DNA from: DSNY01 sp016861185
GTDB taxonomy: Bacteria > Pseudomonadota > Gammaproteobacteria > Burkholderiales > Burkholderiaceae_F
Reading direction: 5' to 3'
Assembly (NCBI GenBank): GCA_030263275.1
Contig: SZOR01000001.1
Location: 1 to 64,000, forward strand
DNA length: 64,000 nucleotides
Of this stretch, positions 52,583 through 61,442 are shown one piece after another (position 1 is the stretch's first letter; each line of letters opens with the position of its first letter). A model generated the notes under the pieces. The model did not search any database. It was not told the DNA's origin and saw nothing but the letters and a program-made list of their open reading frames with translations. The position numbers and the translations under genes were made by a program.

Positions 52583-55483
52583 ATGCACGGACGCAACCTG
52601 CAGTTGCGGTTGGATCGACAGTTCGTCGATCAGGCGAAACGCACCCCCGACCGGGTCGCCCTGATCCAGGGCGATCAGGTGATGACATACGGCGAGCTCG
52701 ACACGCAATCAGCGCGCGCCGCAGTCGGTCTGCGTGCGTCGGGTATCGGTGCCGGGGCAATGGTCGGGCTGCATGTCGAGCGCTCGATCGACTGGGCAAT
52801 CGGCGTGCTCGCGATTCTGCGCGCGCATGCGACCGTCCTGCCGCTGCCGCCCAACTACCCCGCCGCCAGGTTGCGGGCGATTCTTGCCGAGTCGTGCGCG
52901 CACGCCGTCGTTCACAGCCGCGCTACGCCGATCGGCCCCCAGCTGGCGCGATCGCCGCTTGACCTGCACGATCTGTGTACTCAGGCGCCCAAATCGTCCG
53001 CGGTCACGGTCGCCGACGCCGGCGACCCGGATCAGCCAGCCTTTTTGCTTTGCTCGTCCGGATCGACCGGGCTGCCGAAGATGATCGTGCGCAGCCATCG
53101 TTCGTTTTTTCATCGACTGTCATGGTCGTGGGAACGTCATCCCTTCGCGTCTGACGAGGTAGGCTGCCACAAGGCTCATCCCACGACGACCCACGGTATC
53201 TACGAGTTGTTCGAGCCGCTGCTGCGCGGAATTCCGACCGTCGTCGTTGCGGACCACCAGGCACGCGACCTCGAGCAGTTCTGGGAGCTCGTGCGATCTC
53301 TCGGTGTCACCCGTCTGCTGATCGTTCCCACCGCGATGAAAGCCAGCCTCGAACTGCCGGGATTTCAGCCGCCTGCGTTGAAGGTTCTGGTGCTGATGGG
53401 CGAACACCTGCCGCCCGGCCTGGCGCAGCGCATTCGAAGCGTGTTCCCGGACGGCACCAGACTCTATTCGATTTACGGCAGTACCGAAGCCAGTTCGACG
53501 CTCGTATGCGACCTGCGGCAGTTCGTTGACGCCGACCACGAACTGCCGCTCGGGCAACCGATCAGCCCCGACATCGGCGTGCATGTGCTCGACTCGAATC
53601 GACAGCCGGTTGCGCAGGGCGAGGTGGGCAGGTTGTACATCTCCGGACCAGCCCTGTTCAGTGGCTACTGGGGACAACCGGACCTCACTGCACAGGTTCT
53701 GGTGCGCGACCCGCGCAACGGAACGATCCTGTACGACACACGCGACGACGTGCGGCAGGTTGCGGACGGCAACATCGTCTTCGTCGGGCGCGCAGACGAC
53801 ACCGTCAAGATCCGCGGGTACCGCGTTGAGCTCTCAGAAGTCGAACGCGCGATCAACGCGTGCCCGGGGGTCACGCAAGCGGCGGTGGTCGTCAACGCCC
53901 AAGGCGACGCGGACGCTGCGTTGGTCGGTTTTTTCACGCCGCGCAGCGTTTCCGTCAGCGCGGTCTTTCAGACCCTGCACCAAAGCCTACCGCCCTACAT
54001 GCTGCCGGCCGCGCTCGTGGGTATGGATGCTTTCCCGCTGACCGACCGGTCCAAGCTGGATCGAAAACGGCTGCTCGCCGACTACCGGGGGTCGGAGGCG
54101 GCACAGCACAAGGACACGACCTTTTCCGGGCTCGAACGGCGCGTTGCCGCCGCCTGGGAACGTACGCTCGGTCACCGCCGGTTCGATCGCTACAGCAGCT
54201 TCTTCGAGGTCGGCGGCACGTCGCTGACGGCGGCGGTGCTCGTGCACCGCTTGCGCGAAGCGTTCGCGCTGCAGCGCGAACAACTGCCCGAGCAGTTTGC
54301 CTACCGTTATCCGACCGTGACGTCGATGGCGCGTCGCCTTTCAATGCCTTCCAGCGAGGCCGGCCTGGGTTTCACCGGTGAGTCTTCCTTGTTGGTCACC
54401 ATGCGCCGTCAGTCGAACAAGGCGATGCCTCCTTTGTTCTGCGTGGCCTCGGCGGGAGGCACGGTCGGCGCATACCGCAAGCTCGCCGCGGCACTGGGCT
54501 ACGAAGGCGGGGTTGTCGGCATCCGAGATCCCTACGTCACCGGCGAGCGCGACCCGACGCAAAGTTTCGATCGCTGGGTTGACCTGTACGTAGACGCGAT
54601 TCGAAATCGTCAGCCCGACGGCCCGTACTGCATCGCCGCCTATTCGTCAGCCGGCGCCTTCGGTCTCGAATTGGCGCGACGTCTACGCGCGCGAGGCGCC
54701 GATGTCGCTGTGCTCGCGCTGATCGATCCTCTCGGGATCGAAGGCGATCGTTGGTGGCGCTACGGTTGGTGGGTATGGCGCTCCACGCATTCGCGGGCCT
54801 GGGTCAGGAAATTGACGAGACTGATAGGTCGATCACGGTTTCTTGCGGGGCCGCTAATGCGCCGGCTAGCGAGTCGGCGAACCGGAGCGTCATTTGCCAT
54901 GTCGCCGCAGGAGCTCCGCCAGCTCCAGCGCGACACCGCCGTCGCCCGCGGGCACCTGATGGCGCTCGCGGCACTGATGGAACTGAACTCTGGCCTGCCG
55001 GTGGACCTTTCGGACGTCGAAGTTCCGTCCGAGCCAGAGGACAGCGCCTTGCGGATACTGCAGACTCGAGTGGCCGCGGTCATGCCGGGTATCGACGTGG
55101 AAACGATTGAGCGAATCGCGATTCAATACACGATTCAGGCGCGCGCACAACGCGCGTACGCAATCTCGCCGTACGACGGGTTTGCGTTGCTCATCGAACC
55201 CGTGACCCCTTACGCCGGCTTGATCGAGGCGCAGCTACGCCCATACTTCAAATGTATGCGCGTCGTTCGACTCGCGCTCGGTACGCCCGATGCGAGGGCG
55301 GCAATGATCGCGAAGCGTTTCGGAACGCTGGCTCCGCATTTCCTGTGCATGCGGGACGACCACTTTGCCGCCTTGCTCGCGCAGGAGCTGGACCGGGCGC
55401 TTTGGGAAGCCCAGCTCATGGCGGCGGCCAATTTGGGGCAGCCCAGCGCGCACGTCGGCTACAGCACCGATCCTGTTTCGTGA
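52583..55483 (+). CDS. NRPS-like A-T-TE enzyme (adenylation, carrier, thioesterase; no condensation domain)
   Basis: A 966-residue protein. Adenylation core motifs: SSGSTGLPK (158-166), YGSTE (298-302), YDTRDDV (384-390), GRADDTVKIRGYRVE (402-416) and catalytic Lys491 (SKLDR). The carrier domain has Ser547 in EVGGTSLTA. The type I thioesterase has nucleophile Ser688 in AYSSAG (both usual flanking Gly are Ala) and Asp715. In core A4 (HPTTTHGIYELFEPLL) the residue matching Asp235 of PheA is Thr203, so a free amino group is unlikely to be bound. A-T-TE enzymes known to me (fungal quinone/furanone synthetases, ralfuranone synthetase RalA of Ralstonia) join 2-oxo acids. Product here unknown. Confidence 0.88.
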   Translation: MHGRNLQLRLDRQFVDQAKRTPDRVALIQGDQVMTYGELDTQSARAAVGLRASGIGAGAMVGLHVERSIDWAIGVLAILRAHATVLPLPPNYPAARLRAILAESCAHAVVHSRATPIGPQLARSPLDLHDLCTQAPKSSAVTVADAGDPDQPAFLLCSSGSTGLPKMIVRSHRSFFHRLSWSWERHPFASDEVGCHKAHPTTTHGIYELFEPLLRGIPTVVVADHQARDLEQFWELVRSLGVTRLLIVPTAMKASLELPGFQPPALKVLVLMGEHLPPGLAQRIRSVFPDGTRLYSIYGSTEASSTLVCDLRQFVDADHELPLGQPISPDIGVHVLDSNRQPVAQGEVGRLYISGPALFSGYWGQPDLTAQVLVRDPRNGTILYDTRDDVRQVADGNIVFVGRADDTVKIRGYRVELSEVERAINACPGVTQAAVVVNAQGDADAALVGFFTPRSVSVSAVFQTLHQSLPPYMLPAALVGMDAFPLTDRSKLDRKRLLADYRGSEAAQHKDTTFSGLERRVAAAWERTLGHRRFDRYSSFFEVGGTSLTAAVLVHRLREAFALQREQLPEQFAYRYPTVTSMARRLSMPSSEAGLGFTGESSLLVTMRRQSNKAMPPLFCVASAGGTVGAYRKLAAALGYEGGVVGIRDPYVTGERDPTQSFDRWVDLYVDAIRNRQPDGPYCIAAYSSAGAFGLELARRLRARGADVAVLALIDPLGIEGDRWWRYGWWVWRSTHSRAWVRKLTRLIGRSRFLAGPLMRRLASRRTGASFAMSPQELRQLQRDTAVARGHLMALAALMELNSGLPVDLSDVEVPSEPEDSALRILQTRVAAVMPGIDVETIERIAIQYTIQARAQRAYAISPYDGFALLIEPVTPYAGLIEAQLRPYFKCMRVVRLALGTPDARAAMIAKRFGTLAPHFLCMRDDHFAALLAQELDRALWEAQLMAAANLGQPSAHVGYSTDPVS

Positions 55484-55538
55484 CTCAGTGCGGTGTGCAG
55501 CACCCGCCGCTCACACCGCGATGCTGTTCGCGGGACGG

Positions 55539-57266
55539 TCAGCGCCGTTTTCGCATCGCACGCAGCACGCCGACGAGTCTCGCGCCGAGAAGCGCCTTGA
55601 CTGCCCGACTGATATGGTGTCTGCGCCGGGCGCGCTGCAGCGCCGGCGCGTCACACACTTGCACGACGATCAACGTCGGGCCGCTGCGTCGCAGGGCGGT
55701 GGCCAATACCGACTCGATATCGTCGCAACCGGCGGATGCATGAGCGCACCCTACAGCGTCCGCCATCGCCGCGTAGTCCAGCGGCGAAAGGTCGGTCGCG
55801 TGGGCACGTCCATACGACAACAACTGGTCGAGGCGAATCAGCCCGAGTGCCCCGTCATCGAAAACGATGACCGGCAACGACAGACCCAGTTGCACCGCAG
55901 TGCGCAACTCCAGCCCGGTCATCGCAAACCCACCATCGCCGATCAGCGCGGCGACGGCGCGGTTCGGCTGCGCCAACTTGGCGCCGATCGCCGCAGGCAG
56001 GCCGAACGCCATCGACTGAAAGTCGGCGGGAAAAAGCAGACCGCGCGGACTGAGCACGGGAAAGTGGCGCCTCGCCAGAAGCTGGTGCATCCCCGAGTCG
56101 AGTACGAGGCAACCGTCGTCCGGGATCGCGTGACGAAGCGTTGCGAAGAACGTGCTCGGGTCGCCGCCGCCGATTCGCGCATCCGCCGGGCCATCGATTC
56201 GGCGATCGCAAAGGCGTGCCCGCAATGCGCGCGCAGCGGGCGCGTCGAACCCTCGATCGGCGGCACGCTGCCCGCTGTTTGCGAGTACATCCAGAACCGC
56301 CCTGAGGAACTCACGACTCGATGTCCGCACCGTGAAACGCGCCTTCGGCGGAGTCACGAGGACCGACGGCGACCGGTCCACCCGGACGAGCCGCTGCTCC
56401 GGAAACTCCGCCCCGAAGCCCACGGTGCCGTTCTCGCCCAGCGCGGCACCGAGCACGACGATGGCGTCACACTCGGCAGCGATCGAATTGAACGCTGCGG
56501 CATCGCCGGTCGCATCGAGCGGCAGAACGCACTCGAAGTCCTCGCGCAAGACGCCGCGACCCGACGGTGTGGTGGCCACCAATGCACCCAGCGCACCGAC
56601 GACGCGATTCAGTTCGTCCGCCGCATCAGCGGCACCTTGCCCTGTGTAGAACAGCACGCGCTTGGCCGAGGCGCAAAACGCCGCCGCCTCCCGCAGCACG
56701 CCGACATCCACCGGTTCGTCAGACACGGTGGATCGTTGCGACGATGTGGCAGCCTGCGCCGGTTGCCAATACACGCTCTGTGCCACTTGCACCAGCACCG
56801 GTCCGGGTTCGCCTGACAGGGCCTGGGCGCAGGCGCTGCGAATTGCGCCGCCGGCTTGATCGGCATCGGCAATATCGATGACCGCTTTGACGACGGGCGC
56901 CGCCATCGTCGCTTGGTCGATGGATTGGGCCCGCCGGCGACCGAGGGGGCAAACGGGCGGTTGCCCGGTCAACAGCACGACGGCGGCGGAATCGAGGTAC
57001 GCCTCCGGTAGCGCAGCGAGCGCGAACGCGAACCCGGGCCCCGGAATCGCGGACACCGCAGCCAGCTGGCCGCTCGCACGGAGGTAACCTTGCGCCATGA
57101 AGGTCGCCGCCAGCTCGTGCGTCGCCGTCACCGTCCGGATTCCGGACCGCCGCAATGCCTCGTACAGTGCGACCGTTTGCGTCCCGGGAACGCCGAAAAC
57201 GGTATCGACACCCGCGTCCAGCAGAGCGGCGCAAATCGCGTCCGCGCCGTTTCGCTCGGCGCTCAC
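55539..57266 (-). CDS. ThDP-dependent enzyme, acetolactate synthase/2-oxo-acid decarboxylase family
   Basis: A 575-residue enzyme of the pyruvate oxidase/acetolactate synthase fold. Catalytic Glu51 lies in THELAATFMAQGYLR. The cofactor motif begins GDGGFAMTGLELRTAV and ends VIVFDDG, where the usual Asn-Asn is Asp-Asp, a variant met in decarboxylases rather than true acetolactate synthases. No ilvN small subunit is near, which also argues against a valine-pathway role. GTG 57266 overlaps the ligase stop (GTGA), making it the last gene of a coupled three-gene operon. It probably acts on a 2-oxo acid. Confidence 0.83.
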   Translation of the reverse strand: MSAERNGADAICAALLDAGVDTVFGVPGTQTVALYEALRRSGIRTVTATHELAATFMAQGYLRASGQLAAVSAIPGPGFAFALAALPEAYLDSAAVVLLTGQPPVCPLGRRRAQSIDQATMAAPVVKAVIDIADADQAGGAIRSACAQALSGEPGPVLVQVAQSVYWQPAQAATSSQRSTVSDEPVDVGVLREAAAFCASAKRVLFYTGQGAADAADELNRVVGALGALVATTPSGRGVLREDFECVLPLDATGDAAAFNSIAAECDAIVVLGAALGENGTVGFGAEFPEQRLVRVDRSPSVLVTPPKARFTVRTSSREFLRAVLDVLANSGQRAADRGFDAPAARALRARLCDRRIDGPADARIGGGDPSTFFATLRHAIPDDGCLVLDSGMHQLLARRHFPVLSPRGLLFPADFQSMAFGLPAAIGAKLAQPNRAVAALIGDGGFAMTGLELRTAVQLGLSLPVIVFDDGALGLIRLDQLLSYGRAHATDLSPLDYAAMADAVGCAHASAGCDDIESVLATALRRSGPTLIVVQVCDAPALQRARRRHHISRAVKALLGARLVGVLRAMRKRR

Positions 57267-58699
57267 GCTGAATCCGATCGTGCGGACAATGGTGCCGGCG
57301 ACGCATCGAGCAGCGACACCGGCACGCGCGAAATGACGAGGCGGCGCTTGCCGCGCTCGGTGCGCGGGATATCGTCGACCAGTATGACCTCCACGGAGGC
57401 TTCGAAGCCGATCGCTTCGATCACGCGCCGGGCGAGAGTACGTCGCGCCTGTTCGTCGAGCCCTTGCGGCGCCACCGCGCGCACCAGGAATCGCTGCAGC
57501 TCCAACTGCTCGATCTGCACGGCACGCAGACCGGGCACGAGTTCCGCGCCGAAAAGCCCGTGCCGAAACGCTTTCCAGCCGCCGTCCGGTGTTGAGATGA
57601 TGTCCTGCGTCCGCCCGCCGATCTCGCGCAGCATTGCATGCGCCCGGCCGCAGGCGCAGCGATCGTGACGGCGGACTGCGTAGTCGCCCGTGCGATAACG
57701 GATCAACGGCTGCGCGAAGTTTTCCAGGCAGGTCCCAACGATCTCGCCGGGCTCGCCGTCGGGCGCTTCGCGCCCCCCCGCAATGACTTCAACCGCAACG
57801 ATCTCCTCGGGTATGTGGTAGCCATGGTGCTCGCATTCCGCCGCCGCCGCGACATGCTCGCCGAGACCGTACCAATCGAACACGTCGCAGCCCAGGACGC
57901 GGCGTGCGTGCTCCCGTTGGTGCTCGTAGAAAACCTCGGCGTTGCTGACGACCACCCTGGGAAGGAATCGATCGTCTCCGGTCTCCTCGACGTAGCGAAC
58001 GAACAGCTCCAGGTGCGACGGGTACGCCCACAGGACGTCGGCCCGGAAGGCGACGGCAGCGGAAACGAACTGCTGCAGGTTGCGCTTATTCAGCAGCCGT
58101 GTGTTGAACGAACGGGTGCGCGAACGCCAGTCGTCCCAGTACAGGCGGTCCGCCAGCGCGCCTTCGAGCGGAAAGTAGAGGGCCGCGCAGCGATCGCCTG
58201 CGCGATAGCCCGCGGCGTCGTAGTGCCTGCGCGCAGCGGCGAACTCCAGATCCATGCAACGCCGCGACAACCAGAACTGGCGGCGCTCTCCGGTCGACCC
58301 GCCGGATTGGCCCAGAACCGGCGCGTGCTTTTCGAACTCGTCCGATTTCAGGTCCTCGAATCGCTCGCGCAAGATCTCCCGCGTCAGAACGGGAATCTTC
58401 GGCAGGTCGCTCACTCCCCGGATTTCGCGGGGGTCGAGTTTCTCGCGCGCGAAAAGCTCCTTGTAGTACGGCACGTGCTGGGCAACGTAGGCGATCAGCC
58501 CTCGCACTTTCGCATCGGCCAGGGCGCGAAGCTGGTCGGCTGACCAGTATTCGCTTTCACGCAGCTCGGCCAGCGCCTGCCGATAGCCCGGTAGCGGCGG
58601 CAAGAAGATCTGCGGTGTGTAGCTCAGCGCGTAACGAACCCAATCGCGGCCGCGTCGTCGCAGCCGCGTCGACCAACTCACCTGCGAGGCGGCAATCAC
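57263..58699 (-). CDS. CapK/PaaK-family phenylacetate-CoA ligase-like protein
   Basis: A 478-residue adenylate-forming enzyme. SGGSTGERRQFWLS is the phosphate-binding loop, DVFDWYGLGEHVAAAAECEHHG (quoted as DVFDWYGLGEHV) the A5-like motif, and PLIRYRTGDYAVRRHDRCACGR the TGD motif with a CxCGR finger typical of CapK and PaaK. It would activate an aryl or acyl acid as adenylate, possibly loading a carrier protein or CoA. GTG 58699 overlaps the stop of the upstream dehydrogenase (GTGA), which decides the start; a GTG ten codons earlier is possible. Confidence 0.83.
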   Translation of the reverse strand: MIAASQVSWSTRLRRRGRDWVRYALSYTPQIFLPPLPGYRQALAELRESEYWSADQLRALADAKVRGLIAYVAQHVPYYKELFAREKLDPREIRGVSDLPKIPVLTREILRERFEDLKSDEFEKHAPVLGQSGGSTGERRQFWLSRRCMDLEFAAARRHYDAAGYRAGDRCAALYFPLEGALADRLYWDDWRSRTRSFNTRLLNKRNLQQFVSAAVAFRADVLWAYPSHLELFVRYVEETGDDRFLPRVVVSNAEVFYEHQREHARRVLGCDVFDWYGLGEHVAAAAECEHHGYHIPEEIVAVEVIAGGREAPDGEPGEIVGTCLENFAQPLIRYRTGDYAVRRHDRCACGRAHAMLREIGGRTQDIISTPDGGWKAFRHGLFGAELVPGLRAVQIEQLELQRFLVRAVAPQGLDEQARRTLARRVIEAIGFEASVEVILVDDIPRTERGKRRLVISRVPVSLLDASPAPLSARSDSA

Positions 58700-60063
58700 A
58701 AAGCGGCTCCGACCGTGCGCGTCGCGCACAACACACGTTCCGCCCTGTCGACAACGGTGCCGTGGAGCAACCGGGCGAGCGGCGCCAAGCGCCTCGATCC
58801 GCGCACTCTGCGCTCCGCCGCAAGCACGAATCGGACGGGCGCGCTGGCACGCGGCGCGAGCTTCTCCGGCAACAGCGTATCCGCGCGCTGCGCGCCATAC
58901 GCGGCCTCGCAGGCCGCCAGCGTGCGCAATGCCTTCTCACGCGCCTGCGCGGCGACCGTGGTGCCACTAGTCCGAGCCTGCGCAATCGTCTGCTCCACCA
59001 GCGGCTTGAATTGCCGGCGCATAACCGCCGCAAGTTCACCTGGCGTCAGCCCCGCGACCGCGACGAGCGTGGAACCGAGCACTCCCCCGCCGCCTGCCAC
59101 GAAGTCCGGCAGCACCAGTATCCCGCGTCGTTCGAACCGCTCGGCAACCTCGTCAACGAAAGGAATGTTCGCTCCGCAGATGATGGTACGGGCGCGGATG
59201 GCCTGCGCTGACTTGGTGTCGATGACATCCGCGCCGCCGCACAGCAGCAACGCGTCGCAGGAAACGTCCAGCAGCGCCTCTGGCGCGGCGGCCCCCGCGG
59301 TAAATCGGTCGCCCAACCGACGGGCTTCCTCGAGCACTGACTGCGCGTCCATGCCGGAGTCGTCGCAGATCGCGCCGGCGACCGTCGACACGGCCACGAT
59401 CCGCGCGCCGGCCGCCGCGAGCGCGGTCATGGCGGCACGGCCGACCGCGCCCACGCCGTGGATCGCGATTCGCGCGCCTGACAGCGGGATACCCAGGGCC
59501 TCCAAAGCCGCTTCCGTTGCTAGGGCGACGGTCAAGCCCGCCGCCATGCCGCTCGAAGCATCTCCGGCGGCGGCAGGCGGCGACGTGGGAGACAACCCTG
59601 GATCAGGCGCGATGCCCGCGGCATGGCGAATCCTGGCAATGTCGAAGTCGGTCGTTCCCATGTCGGCGCCATGCGACCACACGCCAGAACGCAACAGCGC
59701 CGCGACCGCTCGGCCGTAGGCATCGAGCCGCGCTGCACGCTCTTCGTCGGTGAAGCTCTCCGGCACGATTACGCCGCCCTTGGCACCTCCGGCTGCCACA
59801 CCGACAAACCCGCACTTCAGCGTCATCACGCGGGCGATACGCTCGATTTGCTGCGCGGTGACGCGCGGGCCCGCCCGTATTCCGCCGCAACTCCGCCCCG
59901 CGACGATCCGATCGATGGCGACAAAGCCAATGACGACGCCGTCCGCGTCCGCGACGTGCCACGTGCCGGGATTCCATGTCGTGGCAGGGCCCGGCGGAGC
60001 CACCGCAGTGCCCGCCGGCAAGGTTGGGGGGCGGAACTGACTTCCATCGATCACACTGGTCAT
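58696..60063 (-). CDS. Glu/Leu/Phe/Val dehydrogenase family protein
   Basis: A 455-residue NAD(P)-dependent amino-acid dehydrogenase. Residues GGIRAGPRVTAQQIERIARVMTLK include substrate-binding Lys83, GGAKGG holds catalytic Lys95, and GADMGTTDFDIA follows. The NAD domain has IAIHGVGAVGRAAM. Family members interconvert amino acids and 2-oxo acids. An extra C-terminal segment of about 50 basic residues (RASAPVRFVLAAERRVRGS) is unusual. First gene of the coupled operon with the ligase and ThDP enzyme, it could supply a 2-oxo acid. ATG 60063 lacks a clear ribosome site. Confidence 0.85.
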   Translation of the reverse strand: MTSVIDGSQFRPPTLPAGTAVAPPGPATTWNPGTWHVADADGVVIGFVAIDRIVAGRSCGGIRAGPRVTAQQIERIARVMTLKCGFVGVAAGGAKGGVIVPESFTDEERAARLDAYGRAVAALLRSGVWSHGADMGTTDFDIARIRHAAGIAPDPGLSPTSPPAAAGDASSGMAAGLTVALATEAALEALGIPLSGARIAIHGVGAVGRAAMTALAAAGARIVAVSTVAGAICDDSGMDAQSVLEEARRLGDRFTAGAAAPEALLDVSCDALLLCGGADVIDTKSAQAIRARTIICGANIPFVDEVAERFERRGILVLPDFVAGGGGVLGSTLVAVAGLTPGELAAVMRRQFKPLVEQTIAQARTSGTTVAAQAREKALRTLAACEAAYGAQRADTLLPEKLAPRASAPVRFVLAAERRVRGSRRLAPLARLLHGTVVDRAERVLCATRTVGAAL

Positions 60064-60212
60064 GCACAACGAGTGGGGGCGTCTTATGGGATCAGCATCG
60101 GCACATCGAGCACCCGTCCGACCGCGGCGGAGCTCACGGGGCGGTGGATTATGAGCGGCGCGCACTTACTTTCGAGCCGCGTATAACGCGCCGGAAGTAC
60201 GCACTTATCGGC

Positions 60213-61442
60213 TCATACGAACACCTCGGCCGGCGCTGGATGACTGAGAAAACTCATCGGGCTTGCGCTGCGACCATACGCGCCGGACTGGAACACGACG
60301 ACGAGATCGCCCACGTCGGCGCGCGCCAGCTCCATCCGGTCGGCCAGCAGGTCGAGCGGCGTACACAGCGGCCCGACGACGGAGGCGATCTCGCGCTGCT
60401 CGGCGTTCATCCTGGTGCCGATCGCCACCGGGTAGTTCTTGCGGATCACTTGGCCGAAGTTGCCGGAGGCGGCGAGATGATGATGCAGCCCGCCGTCGGT
60501 GACGAGGAAGACTTCGCCGCGCGAGATCTTGCGGTCGATTACGCGGCACACGTAGATGCCCGCCTCGCCGACGAGATAGCGACCTAGCTCGACCACCAGC
60601 TCGGCCTGCGGCATCTCGCGCCCGGCGCGCTCGACGAGCGCGTTCAGGTTGGCACCGATCGGGGCCAGCTCCAGCGGCCGCTCGCCCGGAAAGTACGGAA
60701 TGCCGAATCCGCCGCCCAGGTTGAGCACCTTGACCGGAGCCGGCGCGTGCGCGGACAGGCGCAACGCCAGTTCGTACGCCTTGTTCTGCGCTTCGCAGAT
60801 CGACTCGGCACGCAGGTTCTGCGAGCCGGAGAAGATGTGAAAACCCTCGAACGCCAGCTCGTGGCGCGCGATCTCGGCGAGCGCCGCGGGCACCTGCTCG
60901 GCATCGATGCCGAACTGCTTGGGGCCGCCGCCCATCTTCATGCCGGAAGACTTCAGCTCGAAATCCGGATTCACGCGCACGGCCACGTGCGCCGGCCGGC
61001 CAGCGCGGCGCGCGATGTCGCCAAGCAGCGCGATCTCGCGCATCGACTCGCAGTTGATCAGGATGCCGGCGGCCGCTGCCTGCGCAAGTTCGGCTTCGCT
61101 CTTGCCGGGCCCCGCGAAGCTCACCTCGCGTGGATCGGCACCGGCATCGAGCGCGACGGCCAGTTCGCCGGCCGAGGCGACGTCGATGCCGTCGACCAGC
61201 GCGGTCATGTACGCGACGAGCGCTGGCATCGGGTTGGCCTTCATCGCGTAGTGCAGGCTGATCTTGGCGGGCAGGATCGCGCGCAGTTCATCCACGCGCG
61301 CGCGCAGCGCTTCGCGGTCGTACGCGTAGAACGGCGTGCGGCCGACGCGCTGCGCGAGCTGCGACAGGTGCACGCCGCCGAACAGCAGTTCGCCGTCGAT
61401 TGTCGGTGCGCGCTCGAGCGCGGAGTGCGTCGGCGCGCTCAT
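60213..61442 (-). CDS. PLP-dependent decarboxylase, exosortase A system-associated
   Basis: A 409-residue alanine-racemase-fold decarboxylase (TIGR03099 type, relative of diaminopimelate and ornithine decarboxylases). The PLP lysine is in HYAMKANP (about 65-72), followed by DVASAGEL, HIFSGSQNL, LGGGFGIPYF and ELGRYLVGEAGIYV. It regularly follows the XrtA-associated acyl-CoA ligase, as here (ATGA overlap), and is thought to take part in making a building block or carrier-bound group of the exopolysaccharide; its substrate is not known. The dehydrogenase of the 2-oxo-acid set starts 149 bp downstream. Confidence 0.92.
   Translation of the reverse strand: MSAPTHSALERAPTIDGELLFGGVHLSQLAQRVGRTPFYAYDREALRARVDELRAILPAKISLHYAMKANPMPALVAYMTALVDGIDVASAGELAVALDAGADPREVSFAGPGKSEAELAQAAAAGILINCESMREIALLGDIARRAGRPAHVAVRVNPDFELKSSGMKMGGGPKQFGIDAEQVPAALAEIARHELAFEGFHIFSGSQNLRAESICEAQNKAYELALRLSAHAPAPVKVLNLGGGFGIPYFPGERPLELAPIGANLNALVERAGREMPQAELVVELGRYLVGEAGIYVCRVIDRKISRGEVFLVTDGGLHHHLAASGNFGQVIRKNYPVAIGTRMNAEQREIASVVGPLCTPLDLLADRMELARADVGDLVVVFQSGAYGRSASPMSFLSHPAPAEVFV

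Noticed and set aside
55539..57266. Valine/isoleucine-pathway acetolactate synthase (ilvB)
   Set aside because: No small-subunit gene is adjacent, the Asn-Asn of the ThDP motif is Asp-Asp, and the operon partners are a ligase and an amino-acid dehydrogenase.
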